Assembly: GCA_947487765.1 (NCBI GenBank)
Contig: CANKXO010000003.1
Location: 124,001-188,000 of the forward strand
Direction of reading: 5' to 3'
Source: an uncultured Pseudomonadales bacterium
Lineage (GTDB): Bacteria > Pseudomonadota > Gammaproteobacteria > Pseudomonadales > Cellvibrionaceae
DNA length: 64,000 bases
Below the pieces are notes generated by a model that saw only the letters and a program-made list of their open reading frames with translations, did not search any database and was not told the DNA's origin. How positions within the stretch are numbered: the stretch's first letter is position 1; each line of letters opens with the position of its first letter. Of this stretch, positions 63,047-64,000 are shown one piece after another. A program made the position numbers and the translations under genes.

Positions 63047-64000
63047 TTAACCGTATACGGGGAATTTACCGCAAATGTCTAATACTTTCGCCTTAACTTC
63101 TTTTATCACTGCTTCAGAATTACCATTTTCTAAAGATTCCAATACATCGCATATCCAATTAGTTAATTGAGCGATTTCAGGCTCCTTAAAGCCACGAGTA
63201 GTAACGGCAGGAGTCCCTACGCGTAAACCTGAAGTAACAAATGGTGAACGCGGATCATTAGGTACAGAGTTCTTATTAACGGTAATATTGGCTTCACCCA
63301 AAGCGGCATCAGCATCTTTACCTGAATATTCTTTACCAATTAAATCAACTAGCATTAGGTGGTTTTCCGTACCATTTGAAACAATTTTAATGCCTCGTTC
63401 CATAAACGTATTCGCCATCACTTTCGCATTAGCAACAACTTGCTGTTGGTACGTTTTGAAATCATCACTCATCGCTTCTTTGAAGCTGACCGCTTTAGCA
63501 GCAATAATATGCATCAATGGACCACCTTGCCCACCAGGGAATACCGCAGAATTGAGTTTCTTTTCAATTTCTTCGTTTGCTTTGGCAAGAATGATACCGC
63601 CACGAGGACCACGCAAAGTTTTGTGAGTAGTTGATGTAGTGACATCAGCAATTTGAACAGGGCTAGGGTATACGCCTGCCGCAACCAAACCTGCTACGTG
63701 AGCCATATCGACCAATAGATAAGCACCCACTTTATCCGCGATATCGCGGAAGCGTTGCCAATCCATAATTTGAGAATAAGCAGAGAAGCCAGCAATAATC
63801 ATTTTAGGCTTATGCTCTACGGCTAAACGCTCTACTTCATCGTAGTCGACTTCGCCCGTTTCAGGGTTTAGACCGTATTGCACAGCGTTATATAATTTAC
63901 CTGAGAAGCTCACTGAAGCGCCGTGGGTTAAGTGACCACCATGAGCCAAGCTGAAACCTAAAACAGTATCGCCTGCATTACATAATGCCATAAATACCGC
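63047..64000 (-). CDS. glyA: Serine hydroxymethyltransferase, 5' end outside window
   Basis: The C-terminal 317 residues are present; the reading frame runs beyond position 64000 on its 5' side. Typical motifs are [42 protein letters not shown] with the pyridoxal-phosphate lysine, and [10 protein letters not shown]. It interconverts serine and glycine and supplies methylene-THF. An in-frame ATG at 63991 is internal, not the start. Confidence 0.95.
   Translation of the reverse strand, partial: AVFMALCNAGDTVLGFSLAHGGHLTHGASVSFSGKLYNAVQYGLNPETGEVDYDEVERLAVEHKPKMIIAGFSAYSQIMDWQRFRDIADKVGAYLLVDMAHVAGLVAAGVYPSPVQIADVTTSTTHKTLRGPRGGIILAKANEEIEKKLNSAVFPGGQGGPLMHIIAAKAVSFKEAMSDDFKTYQQQVVANAKVMANTFMERGIKIVSNGTENHLMLVDLIGKEYSGKDADAALGEANITVNKNSVPNDPRSPFVTSGLRVGTPAVTTRGFKEPEIAQLTNWICDVLESLENGNSEAVIKEVKAKVLDICGKFPVYG

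Overview
The window looks like a chromosomal segment of a free-living, probably marine gammaproteobacterium with low-to-moderate GC. The main grounds are gene order. pilMNOPQ-aroK-aroB-damX-gltB-gltD with a divergent mrcA/ponA, rpmE/priA/SPOR/hslV/hslU/DUF971, xseB-ispA-dxs beside a PomAB-type stator operon, and glyA-nrdR-ribD-ribE-ribB-ribH-nusB-thiL-pgpA are all arrangements known from Pseudomonas, Vibrio and relatives. No rRNA, tRNA, CRISPR array, transposase or phage structural gene was recognised. All functional calls rest on motifs and remembered family features, because no search could be run.

Layout: 0.3-9.3 kb is mixed. It holds a YgiQ radical SAM protein, a PIN-PhoH ATPase next to a DEDDh exonuclease, then on the minus strand an ankyrin-repeat protein, a methyltransferase and an unusual protein joining a SARP/BTAD-type regulator to an alpha/beta hydrolase. 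9.7-12.1 kb is a stator operon (MotA/PomA, MotB/PomB, PilZ). 12.2-15.5 kb is the isoprenoid-precursor group xseB-ispA-dxs, followed by a siderophore-interacting flavoreductase on the other strand.

16.4-23.7 kb is the most distinctive part. It contains a DUF1611-like P-loop protein and an ABC half-exporter on the plus strand, a signal-peptide-bearing subtilase with 32 consecutive aspartates overlapping a second exported protein on the minus strand, and an ECF sigma/anti-sigma pair on the plus strand. Near-identical ECF-type promoter boxes (GGAATAAA with CCGTTA) lie upstream of both the sigma operon and the P-loop/ABC operon. This suggests one small sigma-controlled export and proteolysis system of unknown product.

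23.7-38.4 kb is housekeeping on the minus strand: ammonia assimilation (gltBD), the DamX-like cell-division protein, the shikimate enzymes aroB and aroK, and the type IV pilus alignment complex and secretin. 38.6-47.1 kb is mostly plus strand: PBP1A, L31, PriA, an FtsN-like SPOR protein, the HslUV protease and DUF971. 47.1-53.8 kb is accessory: a LysR regulator divergent from an exported DJ-1/PfpI protein and a small monooxygenase, DgkA, an HD-GYP protein with an altered catalytic motif, HemE, an AEC transporter and a NADAR protein. 53.8-64 kb contains a retropepsin-like protease, then the pgpA-thiL-nusB-rib-nrdR group, a PAS-GGDEF-EAL protein inserted before nrdR, and the 3' part of glyA running off the window end.
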